From positions 3,286,001-3,350,000 of the forward strand of contig NZ_CP107852.1 in NCBI RefSeq assembly GCF_036346875.1: a DNA stretch of 64,000 nt. Reading direction: 5' to 3'. Positions 16,183 to 26,189 of the stretch are shown in pieces. Made by a program: the position numbers and the translations under genes. This DNA is from Nocardia sp. NBC_00508. Lineage in GTDB: Bacteria; Actinomycetota; Actinomycetes; Mycobacteriales; Mycobacteriaceae. A model generated the notes under the pieces. That model saw only the letters and a program-made list of their open reading frames with translations, was not told the origin of the DNA and made no database searches. Every line of letters starts with the position of its first letter. Within the stretch, counting starts at the first letter, position 1.

Positions 16183-17862
16183 ATGCGGGTCGTGGACTAT
16201 CTCGTGCAAGCGGTTTCGGCGCTTGGGGTGCGACACATCTTCGGCGTGGACGGCGCCAACATCGAGGACTTATACGACGCGATCTTCGACGCATCGGATG
16301 ACGTCACCGGTGTGATCGCCAAACACGAGTTCTCCGCCGCCACGATGGCCGACGGCTACGCCCGCAGCACCGGCGGATTCGGGGTGGTCGCAGCGACATC
16401 CGGCGGAGGGGCGATGAACCTCGTTGCCGGACTTGCCGAATCGTTCGCATCACGGGTTCCGGTACTCGCGCTGGTCGGGCAGCCACCGACGTCGCTGGAA
16501 GGCAACGGCGCCTTCCAGGACACCAGCGGACGCGCGGGCGCCATCGACGCGGTCCGCCTCTTCGGGGCGGTCAGCACCTATTGCGCACGCGTGGAGACCG
16601 GCGCCGACCTGCCCGATCAGGTGAACAGGGCGGTCGGCGCCGCACGGCGCGGCGGGCCCGCGGTCCTGCTCCTGCCCAAAGACGTGCAGCAGGCCGATCT
16701 GGGCGACGTCGCGCCGTTCCGCTTGTCCGCCAGGACGCACCGATCCGACCGAGCCGGAATCGCTCGCGTGCGCGACGCGCTCGCCGGGGCCAGGCAGACC
16801 GGAAAGATCGTGATCATCGCCGGTGACCAGGTGGCGCGCGACGACGCGCGCGACGAGCTGGCCCGCTTGGCCACCGCTCTGGACGCCGCCGTCGGCGTCG
16901 CGCCCGACGCCAAGGACACCTACGACAATGCCGACCCCGCGTTCTGCGGCGTCGCGGGCACCATGGGCCATCCCGAGCTGGCCGCGGCCATCCGGTCCTC
17001 GGCCCTGTGCCTGCTGGTCGGCACCCGGCTGCCGGTTCCCACGCGCGCGGGCCTCGAACCCTTGCTCACCGACTGCACAGTGGCGAGCATCGGCGTCGCC
17101 CCGCCCTACCTGCCGGCCATCCACGCGACCAGCACCGACCTGTCGCACACCCTCGCCGACCTCGCCGAGGAACTGTCCGGCGGCGCAGCCGAGCCCGAAC
17201 GCGCCGGCACGGCACAACCGCTGACACCGCTGCGCGTACCCGGCTCTTCCGGTCCCGGCCTGCGCTACCGCGACGTGGTCGAGACGATCGACGCCGCATT
17301 GCCGGAGGGCACCGACGTGTTCGCGGACGCGGGCAATACCGGCGCCGCGGTCGTGCACCATCTCCGGGTCCCGCGCGACGGGCGGTTCGTCGTCGCGCTC
17401 GGCATGGGCGGGATGGGCTATGCGTTCGGCGCCGGGATCGGCTCCGCGTTCGCGCGGAAGGCGGCGGCGCATGGCGTGCGACGCACGGTGGTCATCGGGG
17501 GTGACGGCGCGTTCTTCATGCACGGCCTGGAACTGCACACCGCCATCGAGCACGCCCTGCCGGTCACTTTCGTCGTGCTGAACAACAACGCGCACGCCAT
17601 GTGCGTGACCAGAGAGCAGCTGTACTACCGGGATCGCTACAGCTTCAACCGATTCCGTCCCGCGTACCTGGGCGCTGGCGTCGCGGCCATGTTTCCCGAG
17701 CTGCCCGCGTTCTCGGCACACACCGTCGGCGAGCTCGACCACGCCTTGCGGTACTGCCTGGAAACCGAAGGGCCGTCGTTCCTTTCGATCGAATGCGACC
17801 CCGACGAGATTCCCCCGTTCTTGCCCTTCCTGACGACCATCGAGCAATCCAGGAACCCCTGA
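16183..17862 (+). CDS. Thiamine-diphosphate-dependent enzyme, acetolactate-synthase-like
   Basis: 559 residues from ATG 16183, placed by GGAAGGGA at 16169-16176 (GTG 16177 also possible). Three-domain ThDP fold: a Pyr domain with the catalytic Glu49 (AKHEFSAATMADGYAR), a central domain, and a PP domain with the ThDP/Mg motif GGDGAFFMHGLELHTAIEHALPVTFVVLNNNA (GDG near residue 440). It is diverged from housekeeping IlvB, has no small-subunit gene, and lies first in an operon with SRPBCC, KAS-III-like and aminotransferase genes. The likely chemistry is decarboxylation of a 2-oxoacid and carboligation; substrates are unknown. Confidence 0.85.
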   Translation: MRVVDYLVQAVSALGVRHIFGVDGANIEDLYDAIFDASDDVTGVIAKHEFSAATMADGYARSTGGFGVVAATSGGGAMNLVAGLAESFASRVPVLALVGQPPTSLEGNGAFQDTSGRAGAIDAVRLFGAVSTYCARVETGADLPDQVNRAVGAARRGGPAVLLLPKDVQQADLGDVAPFRLSARTHRSDRAGIARVRDALAGARQTGKIVIIAGDQVARDDARDELARLATALDAAVGVAPDAKDTYDNADPAFCGVAGTMGHPELAAAIRSSALCLLVGTRLPVPTRAGLEPLLTDCTVASIGVAPPYLPAIHATSTDLSHTLADLAEELSGGAAEPERAGTAQPLTPLRVPGSSGPGLRYRDVVETIDAALPEGTDVFADAGNTGAAVVHHLRVPRDGRFVVALGMGGMGYAFGAGIGSAFARKAAAHGVRRTVVIGGDGAFFMHGLELHTAIEHALPVTFVVLNNNAHAMCVTREQLYYRDRYSFNRFRPAYLGAGVAAMFPELPAFSAHTVGELDHALRYCLETEGPSFLSIECDPDEIPPFLPFLTTIEQSRNP

Positions 17863-17911
17863 TGAACCAGGCTCGCCCAGCCAGCCCGCTGGTGCCTGCC
17901 GAGAGGAGTAC

Positions 17912-18571
17912 ATGGTGACCACAAGTTCCCTGCCCGCGCTCAGCGACATCCCGGAGGTACTGCCGGGGGTGCTGCGCATCGAGAACTCCGACAAGGACGC
18001 GACCACTCCGATCATCATGGACATGCTGCGTTCGGTGTATCCGCACGACCAGATCTTCGGCGAATACTGTCCGGTGCAGGCCTACATCGCCGCACCGCCG
18101 CGCGAGGTGTACGAATATCTCGCCGATACCAGATCGCTGGAGGAGTGGAGCTACAGTCTGCGCGGATTCGTCGAGACCGACGAACCGGGACTGTGGCTGG
18201 CCCACGACCGGCTCGGCTCCGAGACCGAGATCTTCACCCGAACCGTCGCACACCCCGAGGCGATGACCGTCGACTACCACTGCGCGTGGGACCAGGGACA
18301 GCACCTGTGGATGATCTACCTGCTGCGCGTGGTCGACGCGCAAGTGGTGTTCAACAAGCCGGGTTCGGTAGTGCTGTGGGTGAATTGCAAGCACCCGTTC
18401 TACGACGAGAACCCCTACCCCGAGACAGCGCCGCCGAAGCGGCCGGTGTGGGTCGGCGACTTCTGGGATATGTTCTCCGCCGGTCATCAGCTGGAGATGG
18501 ACAACCTCAAGGCGATCTGCGAGTACCGAGCCGCCCACGGCCTGCCCATCAAGCCCGACTGGATGAAGTGA
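17912..18571 (+). CDS. SRPBCC-fold (START/Bet v1-like) protein
   Basis: 219 residues; GAGAGGAG (17901-17908) precedes ATG 17912 and GTG 17915, either of which may be used. YCPVQAYIAAPPREVYEYLADTRSLEEWSYSL is the classical start of the SRPBCC beta-grip, followed by alternating strands and a C-terminal helix around FWDMFSAGHQLEMDNLKAICEYRAAHG. Such proteins act as cyclases, aromatases or ligand carriers in biosynthetic clusters. Second gene of the four-gene pathway; its position between a ThDP enzyme and a ketosynthase suggests it handles their product (inference). Confidence 0.75.
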   Translation: MVTTSSLPALSDIPEVLPGVLRIENSDKDATTPIIMDMLRSVYPHDQIFGEYCPVQAYIAAPPREVYEYLADTRSLEEWSYSLRGFVETDEPGLWLAHDRLGSETEIFTRTVAHPEAMTVDYHCAWDQGQHLWMIYLLRVVDAQVVFNKPGSVVLWVNCKHPFYDENPYPETAPPKRPVWVGDFWDMFSAGHQLEMDNLKAICEYRAAHGLPIKPDWMK

Positions 18572-18578
18572 GGCGAAC

Positions 18579-19625
18579 ATGATCACTCCCCCGCACCACG
18601 ACACCTCCGGACTACCGCCCGTCAGCCTCGTCGACGTGTCCAGCTACCTGCCCGGCGAGCCGGTCGGCACCGAATACTTCACCCAGTTCGCCCGCTCGGA
18701 CCGGATGGCGAAGAACGTCATGTTCCGCTCGCCCAAGGGCCGCCACCACGTGGCACGCGACGAGACCGCGGTGGACATGGTCGAGCGGGCCGTGGCGCCG
18801 CTGATCGAGCGCCACGGCGAAGACGCCATCGCCGACGTCGACGTGCTGATCACGCACACGCAGTTGCCGGACAACCCGGTGCTCGGCTGCGGTCCCGAAG
18901 TGGCGCGGCGGCTCGGCATCCGGCCCTCGTTCGCCTACGACGTGCACAACGGCGGTTGCGCGGCCTTCGTGCACATGATGGCGATGGCTCGCATGGTGTT
19001 GCAGACCACCACCGCCCGCACCGCGCTGATCGCCGCGACACAGAATTGTGCCGGGCCGGTGTTCACTCAGACCGACATTCGCAAGCTGGCCCAAGCGCCG
19101 GTGCCTGGCGACGGCTGCGGTGTCGGACTGCTCCGGAAGGACGACAGCGCACCGATTCTCGACATCGAATGCCGCACCTATCCCGAATTCGCCGGGGACA
19201 TGGACTTTTCCACCAATGGCGAGCGCAAGTACTGGGAGCCGGGCGAGGGGCAGGGCTGCGTCAGCTTCACCGAGTCCAAGGTCACCAAAGTGTTCGCCCG
19301 CGGCAACCGGCTGGTCCCGGAGGTGGCGCTCGCGGTCTGCGATCGGATCGGCGTGAAGGGAAGCGAGATCGACGCCTTCGTCACCAACCAGCCGAATCGC
19401 CTGTTCCTGCGCAACTGGCACGACGCGTTGGAGCTTCCGCCGGAGCGGCATCCGGACACCTTCGACGCATGCGGAAATCTGTTCGCCGCCGGTATCCCGG
19501 TCACCCTGGACGTGGAGAACCGAGCGGGCCGACTGGCCAACGGATCGCTGGTGCTGATGTCGGCGTTCGCGCACGCGGGCGACTTCGCCGGCGCGGCCGC
19601 GGTCCGCTGGGGAGCCGCGCGATGA
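18579..19625 (+). CDS. KAS-III-like (3-oxoacyl-ACP synthase III family) enzyme with altered triad
   Basis: 348 residues, a full-length thiolase-fold enzyme. The nucleophile is Cys127 in NGGCAAFVHMMAMA. The Asn motif is kept as CGNLFAAGIP (Asn300, matching GNTSAASIP). The usual HQAN motif reads NQPN (Asn270), so the catalytic His of decarboxylating KAS III is replaced. This argues against FabH and for an acyl-transfer or non-decarboxylating role, as in CerJ-type enzymes (inference). It starts 8 bp after the SRPBCC gene and overlaps the aminotransferase gene by ATGA. Confidence 0.82.
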   Translation: MITPPHHDTSGLPPVSLVDVSSYLPGEPVGTEYFTQFARSDRMAKNVMFRSPKGRHHVARDETAVDMVERAVAPLIERHGEDAIADVDVLITHTQLPDNPVLGCGPEVARRLGIRPSFAYDVHNGGCAAFVHMMAMARMVLQTTTARTALIAATQNCAGPVFTQTDIRKLAQAPVPGDGCGVGLLRKDDSAPILDIECRTYPEFAGDMDFSTNGERKYWEPGEGQGCVSFTESKVTKVFARGNRLVPEVALAVCDRIGVKGSEIDAFVTNQPNRLFLRNWHDALELPPERHPDTFDACGNLFAAGIPVTLDVENRAGRLANGSLVLMSAFAHAGDFAGAAAVRWGAAR

Positions 19626-20680
19626 GCGTGCGGATCGCCGACGACACCCGGCCTCCGCGGCACCTGTCCCCGCGGGTGCCGCCGCGATTCGACCTGAGCC
19701 TGAGCGAGAATCCGTTCCCACCGCTGCCCTCGGTGCTGCGGGCCGTGCATATGACGTTGGCCCAGGCGAATCGGTACCCGGAGTTCCTGCCGCGGCGGCT
19801 GCCGACGCTGATCGCACAGCACGTGGGCGTGCGGGCGGATCAGGTGGTGGTCGGATCGGGCGCGACCGGAGTGGCGATGCAGATCCTGCAGTCGCTGGTC
19901 CCGCCGGGCGCGGAAATCGTCTATGGTGCACCGACTTTCGACGGATATCCGATCATGTGCGAGATGACCGGCGTTGCGGCCGTGCCGGTGCCGCTGGACA
20001 CGGCGGGCAAGCAGGACCTGCGGGCGATGCTGAGAGTCATCGACAAGCGGACCGCGCTGGTCGTGGTGTGTCGCCCGCACAATCCGACCGGAACGGTGAT
20101 TCCGGCGGACGAGCTGAAGGCGTTCCTGTCCTCCGTCCCCGCCCGGGTGCCGGTGCTCTTGGACGAGGCCTATGTCGAATTCCTCGGGGCCGCCGAATTC
20201 GCCGACCCGCTCGCACTGATCGGGAAGTATCCCAATCTCCTTGTGTTGCGCACTTTTTCGAAGGCGTACGGCCTGGCTGGGCTGCGCATCGGCTACGCCT
20301 TCGGCAGAACCGAACTGATCGCGCGGGTCAGCAAACTGCAACTGCCGTTCGGGGTGAGCGCGGCAGCCGTGGCCGCGGTCGCCGCCTCCTACGCCGCCGA
20401 ACCCGAACTCACCGCCCGGACCCTCCGCATCACCGAAGCGCGAGACGCCCTCCGCGGCGCGCTCCTGGCCCGCGGCATCGCGGTCCCGGAAAGCCACGCC
20501 AACTTCCTCTATCTCCCCGGCCCAGGCATCGCCACGGCCCTGCGCCGCGCAGGAATCGCCGCGAAGTGCTACCCCGACGGCAGTGCCCGCGTTGCCGTCG
20601 GCGACCCAGACGCCGACCGCACCGTCCTCCAGGCCCTCACCCCAATCCGACATAACCGTAACCATCGAACTGTGACATGA
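19622..20680 (+). CDS. PLP-dependent class I/II aminotransferase, HisC-like
   Basis: 352 residues, fold type I. HisC-like start (FDLSLSENPFPPLPSV), NRYPEF, the cofactor region VVGSGATGVAMQILQSL, CRPHNPTGTVIP, VLLDEAYVEF with the PLP-binding Asp/Tyr, and TFSKAYGLAGLRIGY with the Schiff-base Lys. It closes the ThDP/SRPBCC/KAS-III operon; no other his genes are nearby, so it more likely transaminates the ketone or aldehyde product of this pathway than histidinol phosphate. The end converges with the glucosylglycerate hydrolase gene after 25 bp. Confidence 0.88.
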   Translation: MSVRIADDTRPPRHLSPRVPPRFDLSLSENPFPPLPSVLRAVHMTLAQANRYPEFLPRRLPTLIAQHVGVRADQVVVGSGATGVAMQILQSLVPPGAEIVYGAPTFDGYPIMCEMTGVAAVPVPLDTAGKQDLRAMLRVIDKRTALVVVCRPHNPTGTVIPADELKAFLSSVPARVPVLLDEAYVEFLGAAEFADPLALIGKYPNLLVLRTFSKAYGLAGLRIGYAFGRTELIARVSKLQLPFGVSAAAVAAVAASYAAEPELTARTLRITEARDALRGALLARGIAVPESHANFLYLPGPGIATALRRAGIAAKCYPDGSARVAVGDPDADRTVLQALTPIRHNRNHRTVT

Positions 20681-20705
20681 GATAGCGAAGCGTTCGCGCG
20701 GGAGC

Positions 20706-22043
20706 CTATCCGAGCCAATCCAAGACGGACGCCGCCGTCCAGGACTGCTGCATGCTGCCGAGCGGTTCGCCGGTGAACGGCTCGTAGTACTCGGCGAAGG
20801 CCCCGTCGCTGGCTTGGCGTAGGCCCTCGGCGCGCAGCATGAACGAGCGCTCGGCCCAGCCTCGCCTGGCGAAGACCCAGGAGAACAGCCAGCTCATCAC
20901 CGGCCACACCGGGCCGCGCCAATACTCGCGGGAACGGAAGTCCTTGGAGACCGGCGAGGTCGAGGGCGGCAGCGCGTAGCGCAGATCCGGGTGCCCGCAG
21001 AAGCGTGGGCCTTCGAACAGCCGCAGCAGGCTGCGCTCGGTGGGGCGGGGCAGCCCGCCGCACAGCAGTGGCGCGAACATCGACAGCGTCTCGGTATTGA
21101 TCCACCGCCGCAACCGCACATCGAAGTCGCGCGCCGCGCCGGTGCGGGCATCGGCGGTCGCGATGACGCCCGCTCGAAATCGGTCGGCCCACGCGTACAG
21201 GTCGCGCACGTCGGCGTTGGGCTGCTTGTACTCCTCGCCGATGTTCGCCAGGACCTCACAGGCCAGTGCGAAGATCCCGGTGACGAACACGTCCTCGACG
21301 GCGAAGCTCATGGTCGAGGCGAGCTGGTAGTCGTCGTAGCCGGCGCGGCGCATCTGCTCGACCAGCCACAGGTAGCGGTCGTACTCCCGGTCGGTCGGGC
21401 GCTGGCTCGGATCGGATACCACCAGCACGTCCTCGCGGCGATAGGGCGGCAGGTCGCCGGGGATCACGTGCTCATAGGCGCGGTCCCAGCGCGGCGAGTT
21501 GTCCATCCCGGACTCCCAGCCGTGATACAGCGTGATGCGGCCGGTCTCCTTGGGATCGCGGGCGTGCGCCAACCAGCGGTGCCAGCGCACCAGGTCCGGC
21601 CAGCGCCGGTTGAGGAACTCCTCGGCCACCGCCCTGGTACTGCGGCCGTGCCTGCGCGAATGATCCAGGATCCGCTGTACCGCGATGGCGTGGACCGGCG
21701 GTTGGGTGATCCCGGAGGTGTCCGGGCCGTCCGGTGCGTTCGCGGCCAGTTTGCGGCACTCCCAGCGGGCCGGCCCGGGAAAGTAGCCGTCCACGCCGTT
21801 GGCGAAGACGATGTGCGGGATCATGCCGTTCTTCCACTGCGCCGAAAGCAGCGTGTCCAGCTCGATCACCGCCCGCTCCACGCTGAGCGGAGCCAGTCCC
21901 ACCGCGACGAATGCCGCGTCCCAGCTCCACATATGTGGGTACAGTCGTGGCGCCGCGGTGGTCATCGTGCCCAAGTCGTTCCCGCGCAGCAAGTAGGCAG
22001 CGCGGGCCGCGAGCTGGGTTGGTGTGAAGCCCGGGTGTGCCAT
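20706..22043 (-). CDS. ggH: Glucosylglycerate hydrolase (GH63-type)
   Basis: 445 residues. ATG 22043 gives the family start AHPGFTPTQLAARAAYLLRGNDLG; GTG 22064 is an alternative, as the ribosome site (AAGGGG) abuts the ATG. I recognise very close similarity to GgH of Mycolicibacterium hassiacum across the whole length: SWDAAFVAVGLAPLS, LYHGWESGMDNSPRWD with the catalytic acid region, SREYWRGPVWPV, and FAEYYEPFTGEPLGSMQQSWTAA. The enzyme frees glucose and glycerate from the compatible solute glucosylglycerate when cells recover from nitrogen limitation. It stands alone and is cytoplasmic (no signal). Confidence 0.93.
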   Translation of the reverse strand: MAHPGFTPTQLAARAAYLLRGNDLGTMTTAAPRLYPHMWSWDAAFVAVGLAPLSVERAVIELDTLLSAQWKNGMIPHIVFANGVDGYFPGPARWECRKLAANAPDGPDTSGITQPPVHAIAVQRILDHSRRHGRSTRAVAEEFLNRRWPDLVRWHRWLAHARDPKETGRITLYHGWESGMDNSPRWDRAYEHVIPGDLPPYRREDVLVVSDPSQRPTDREYDRYLWLVEQMRRAGYDDYQLASTMSFAVEDVFVTGIFALACEVLANIGEEYKQPNADVRDLYAWADRFRAGVIATADARTGAARDFDVRLRRWINTETLSMFAPLLCGGLPRPTERSLLRLFEGPRFCGHPDLRYALPPSTSPVSKDFRSREYWRGPVWPVMSWLFSWVFARRGWAERSFMLRAEGLRQASDGAFAEYYEPFTGEPLGSMQQSWTAASVLDWLG

Positions 22044-22271
22044 CCCCTTATTCTGCGATGTCACCCGCAGATATGCCCGTTCAGCGGTGTCCGTTTCGGC
22101 TCCGTCCCGCCGGCCGGTGGCCGGCTCGTATTCGAAGGTTCTCACTCTCGAATGCCCTGTCCCGTGATCGCTGCTCGCGATTGTCGGTCGATTCATGCCC
22201 GCACCGCTAGTCCTTCGTCCACTGCTACGGGTTTTTACGCCTTGCTTCCACTCCCGGTTACGGTGGGGGCC

Positions 22272-22961
22272 ATGACTTCCGCCGCGATCTCGAAACCGAC
22301 CGCGTTGATCACCGGCGCCAGCCGCGGGCTCGGCGCCGCCATCGCCCGCGAGCTCGCGCCGACGCATGACCTCCTGCTCGGCGCCCGATCGACGGAGTCA
22401 CTGCGCGGCATTCTGGCGGAGCTGCCCGACGCGAAGGGCTGGCCGGTCGAGTTGACCGACTACCCGGCCGTCGCCGCTGCGACCGCGCCGATTCAGCAGC
22501 TGAATGTGCTGGTGCACAATGCCGGTATCGCCGACCTCGGTACCGTCGCAGGCTCCACGGTCGAGCAATGGCGAAACACATTGGAAGCCAACCTGATCGC
22601 CGTAGCGGAGTTGACCAGGTTGCTGCTTCCCGCGTTGCGGGCCGGCAATGGCCATGTGGTGCTGATCAATTCGGGCGCGGGGCTGCGCGCGAACGTGGGC
22701 TGGGCCTCATACGCCGCGAGCAAATTCGGGCTGCGAGCGTTCGGTGACGCGCTGCGGCTCGAAGAACCCGATCTGCGCGTGACCTCGATTCATCCGGGTC
22801 GCATCGACACCGATATGCAGCGCGAGATCATCGCGGGTGAGGGCCGCGAGTATCGGCCCGAGGAGTTCCTCACTCCGGAGACAGTGGCCTACGCGGTGCG
22901 CGCCGCCATCGATACCCCGCGAGATGCGCACCCCACCGAGATCGTGCTGCGGCCGTACTGA
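22272..22961 (+). CDS. Short-chain dehydrogenase/reductase (SDR)
   Basis: 229 residues with TALITGASRGLGAAIARELA (TGxxxGxG, NADP(H)-type Arg), VLVHNAGIADLG (NAG), the catalytic Ser in INSGAGLRANVGWASYAASKFGLRAFG with YxxxK (YAASK), and a PGRIDTDM loop. A classical SDR, a little shorter than average. Substrate unknown. ATG 22272 with GGTGGGGG upstream. Divergent from ggH by 228 bp. Confidence 0.88.
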   Translation: MTSAAISKPTALITGASRGLGAAIARELAPTHDLLLGARSTESLRGILAELPDAKGWPVELTDYPAVAAATAPIQQLNVLVHNAGIADLGTVAGSTVEQWRNTLEANLIAVAELTRLLLPALRAGNGHVVLINSGAGLRANVGWASYAASKFGLRAFGDALRLEEPDLRVTSIHPGRIDTDMQREIIAGEGREYRPEEFLTPETVAYAVRAAIDTPRDAHPTEIVLRPY

Positions 22962-23179
22962 TCGAGACGGCAAGTCGGCAGTTCGGCCGTGCGCATGCTC
23001 CAGTCGCGCTGCGATGGCCGACCCGGACCTGACCGTCCGCGCAGGTAAGCCGCAGACGGTTCGGCATCAGCAGATCGGCACGCCGCTGTCGCCCACTGTG
23101 ACGGGCAACCGGCCGACATCGTCGAGCGGTGCGGCCGGTCACGCGTGACGTACCGCCGCGCAACCGACCGCCTGTCGAC

Positions 23180-26026
23180 TCAGGCGACGATATTCACCAA
23201 GCGCCCCGGCACCACGATCAGCTTGCGCGGCGCCGCCCCATTGAGCAGCGCGGTGATCTTCTCGTCGGCCAGCGCGGCCGCCTCGATCGCCGCGTTGTCC
23301 GCGTCCGCGGCCACCTGAATCCGGCTGCGTACCTTGCCGTTCACCTGAATCGGGTACTCCACCGACTCCTGCACCAGCAACGCCGGATCGGCGACCGGGA
23401 AGGGGCCGTGCGCCAGGGATTCGGTGTGGCCGAGCCGTGCCCACAGCTCCTCGGCGATGTGCGGGGCCAGCGGAGCCAGCATCAACACCATCGGCTCCAC
23501 CACGGAGCGCGGCGCGCCGCCGGGATAGCTCTTGGTCAGGTGATTGGTCAGCTCGATCAGCTTGGCGCCCGCCGTGTTGTCGCGCAGTGCGGCGAAATCC
23601 TCGTCCACACCCGCGATCGTCTTGTGCAGCAGCCGCAGCGTCTCCTCGGTAGGCGCGGCGTCGATGACTCGCAGCGCACCGGTCTCCTCGTCCACCACCA
23701 GGCGCCACGCGCGCTGCAGGAAGCGGTGCGCGCCGACGACGTCCTTGGTGGCCCACGGCCGCGAGGTGTCCAGCGGACCCATCGCCATCTCGTAGAAACG
23801 GAAGGTGTCCGCGCCGTACAGATCACACATATCGTCGGGAGAGATGGCGTTCTTCAACGACTTCCCGATCTTGCCGTACTCCTGGAACACCTCGATCTCG
23901 GTCCCGGTGGCATCGGTCCAGAAGAACGTGCCGTCCCGCTCGACGACCTCGGCGGCGGGCACGTAGGCGCCACGCGCGTCGGTGTAGGCGTGCGCCTGGA
24001 TGTAGCCCTGGTTGAACAGCCGCCGGTACGGTTCGCTCGCGGACACGTCACCCAGGTCGTACAGCACCTTCTGCCAGAATCGGGCATACAGCAGGTGCAG
24101 CACCGCGTGCTCGACACCGCCGACGTAGAGGTCGACGCCGCCCGGGTCGTTCTCGCCGTGTTCCGCAGGGCGGGGGCCCAGCCAGTACGCCTCGTTCTCC
24201 CCGGCGCAGAACGTTTCCGCGTTCGTCGGGTCGGCGTAGCGGATTTCGTACCAGGAACTGCCCGCCCACTGCGGCATGACGTTGGTGTCGCGGCGGTACC
24301 GCTTCGGCCCGTCGCCCAGGTCCAGTTCGACTTCCACCCAGTCGGTCGCCTTGGCCAGCGGCGGGGACGGTTCGGAGTCCGCGTCGTCCGGGTCGAAGGT
24401 CACCGGGGCGAAGTCGTCCAGCTCCGGAAGCCGCACTGGCAGCATGGATTCCGGCAGCGCGTGCGGCGCGCCCTGCTCGTCGTACACGATCGGGAACGGT
24501 TCGCCCCAGTAGCGTTGACGGGCGAACAGCCAGTCGCGCAACTTGTACTGGATGGTGCCCTTGCCGTGGCCGTCGGCCTCCAGCCGGGCGATCATCGCCG
24601 CCTTGGCCTCTTCGACCGACAGGTCGTCGAGGTAGTCGGAGTTCACCAGCACACCCTCGCCCGCATGGGCGCCCGTGGCCAGATCGCCGCCGCTGATGAC
24701 CTCGATGATCGGCAGCCCGAGGACGGAGGCGAATTCCCAGTCGCGGTGGTCGTGTCCGGGCACCGCCATGATCGCGCCGGTGCCGTAGCTGCTCAGCACG
24801 TAGTCGGCGATGAAGATCGGCAGGGCCTTGCCGTTGGCCGGGTTGATCGCGTAATTGCCCAGGAAGACGCCGGTCTTCTCCTTGTTCTCCTGGCGCTCCA
24901 GATCCGTCTTGGCCGAGATCGACTTGCGGTAGGCCGCGACGGCATCGGCCGGTGTGGCGGCGCCGTCGTTGGTCCAGCGCGGGTCGGTGCTCTCCGGCCA
25001 TGCTGCCGCGGTGAGCTTGTCGACCAGCTCGTGTTCCGGCGCGAGCACGACATACGTGGCGCCGAACAGGGTGTCGGGCCGGGTGGTGAAGACCTCGATC
25101 TGTTCGCCGTCGGCGTCGAACTTCACCTGCGCACCGCGGGATCGTCCGATCCAGTTGCGCTGCATGGCCTTCACGTTCTCCGGCCATTCCAACCGGTCCA
25201 GGTCGTCGACCAGTCGATCGGAGTAGGCGGTGATGCGCATCATCCACTGCCGCAGCCGCTTACGGAACACCGGGAAGTTGCCGCGCTCGCTGCGTCCGTC
25301 GGCGGTGACTTCTTCATTGGCCAGCACGGTGCCGAGACCCGGACACCAGTTGACCACCGAATCCGTTTGGTACACCAGTCGATACGAGTCCAGCAGCGCG
25401 CCACGATCGGCGGGCGACATCGCGGTCCAGGACTTCCCGTCCGGGACAACCCGTGCGCCGGACGCGAATTCGGCCTCCAGCTCGGCGATCGGGCGGGCCC
25501 GGTTCAACTCCGTGTCGTACCAGGCGTTGTAGATCCGCAGGAAGATCCACTGCGTCCAACGGTAGTATTCCGGATCGGTGGTCGCGAAGCTGCGGCGCCG
25601 GTCGTGACCGAGGCCGAGCCGGTCCAGCTGGCGCTGCATGGTGGCGATGTTCGCTTCGGTGGTCACCCGGGGATGCGCGCCGGTCTGCACCGCGTACTGC
25701 TCGGCGGGCAGGCCGAACGCGTCGTAGCCCAGGGCGTGCAGCACGTTGCGGCCGTGCATCCGGTGGTAGCGCGCGAAGACATCCGTGGCGATATAGCCGA
25801 GCGGATGCCCGACGTGCAGGCCCGCGCCCGAGGGGTACGGGAACATGTCCTGGATGAACAGCTTGTCCGCGGGTGTGGGGCCGGCCAGCGGCCCGACCGG
25901 ATTCGGCGCATGGAAGGTCCCGCGCTCGCCCCACGTCTGCTGCCATCGGCGTTCGATGCGCCCGGCAAGCTCCGCGTTGTACCGGTGCTCTGGTACATCG
26001 CTTTCGGTTGCACGTGTGTCCTGCAC
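23180..26026 (-). CDS. leuS: Leucyl-tRNA synthetase
   Basis: 948 residues, GTG start. Charges tRNA-Leu. HIGH-type motif in [21 protein letters not shown] (HVGH), and GKIGKSLKN in place of KMSKS, similar to other actinobacterial LeuS. The CP1 editing domain lies between (about residues 230-430; conserved [19 protein letters not shown]). The C-terminal anticodon and tRNA-binding domains end with [15 protein letters not shown] and a terminal beta cap. Length is normal. No T-box or leader peptide was recognised in the 163 bp upstream, which it shares with the divergent sdpI-like gene. Confidence 0.97.
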   Translation of the reverse strand: MQDTRATESDVPEHRYNAELAGRIERRWQQTWGERGTFHAPNPVGPLAGPTPADKLFIQDMFPYPSGAGLHVGHPLGYIATDVFARYHRMHGRNVLHALGYDAFGLPAEQYAVQTGAHPRVTTEANIATMQRQLDRLGLGHDRRRSFATTDPEYYRWTQWIFLRIYNAWYDTELNRARPIAELEAEFASGARVVPDGKSWTAMSPADRGALLDSYRLVYQTDSVVNWCPGLGTVLANEEVTADGRSERGNFPVFRKRLRQWMMRITAYSDRLVDDLDRLEWPENVKAMQRNWIGRSRGAQVKFDADGEQIEVFTTRPDTLFGATYVVLAPEHELVDKLTAAAWPESTDPRWTNDGAATPADAVAAYRKSISAKTDLERQENKEKTGVFLGNYAINPANGKALPIFIADYVLSSYGTGAIMAVPGHDHRDWEFASVLGLPIIEVISGGDLATGAHAGEGVLVNSDYLDDLSVEEAKAAMIARLEADGHGKGTIQYKLRDWLFARQRYWGEPFPIVYDEQGAPHALPESMLPVRLPELDDFAPVTFDPDDADSEPSPPLAKATDWVEVELDLGDGPKRYRRDTNVMPQWAGSSWYEIRYADPTNAETFCAGENEAYWLGPRPAEHGENDPGGVDLYVGGVEHAVLHLLYARFWQKVLYDLGDVSASEPYRRLFNQGYIQAHAYTDARGAYVPAAEVVERDGTFFWTDATGTEIEVFQEYGKIGKSLKNAISPDDMCDLYGADTFRFYEMAMGPLDTSRPWATKDVVGAHRFLQRAWRLVVDEETGALRVIDAAPTEETLRLLHKTIAGVDEDFAALRDNTAGAKLIELTNHLTKSYPGGAPRSVVEPMVLMLAPLAPHIAEELWARLGHTESLAHGPFPVADPALLVQESVEYPIQVNGKVRSRIQVAADADNAAIEAAALADEKITALLNGAAPRKLIVVPGRLVNIVA

Positions 26027-26189
26027 GGTCCTGCCTTCTTGTGGTCGCCGATCCCCGACAAACTTCGTCTATCAGGGTAGAACGTCCGGTCGGCAGCACC
26101 GGAAATCGGGCTGGCCCGGACTTCCGGCCGCGGCCGGCGGCGCACGGCCCGTCGGCGGCCGGTCGGCACCGATGCGCTAGCCTGCGTGG

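Noticed and set aside
18579..19625. Calling the KAS-III-like gene fabH
   Set aside because: The HQAN motif is NQPN and the operon is a specialised pathway, not fatty acid synthesis.
19622..20680. Calling the aminotransferase hisC
   Set aside because: Sequence is HisC-like, but there are no his genes nearby and it is translationally coupled to the KAS-III-like gene.
23137..23148. 12-bp palindrome GTCACGCGTGAC between the SDR gene and leuS
   Set aside because: It lies between convergent genes, and short CG-rich dyads are frequent in this base composition; no function can be argued.
23129..26080. A 983-codon open frame on the plus strand opposite leuS
   Set aside because: It is the antisense shadow of a certain gene; high GC keeps such frames open. 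Low-complexity Arg/Val/Gly composition, no ribosome site.
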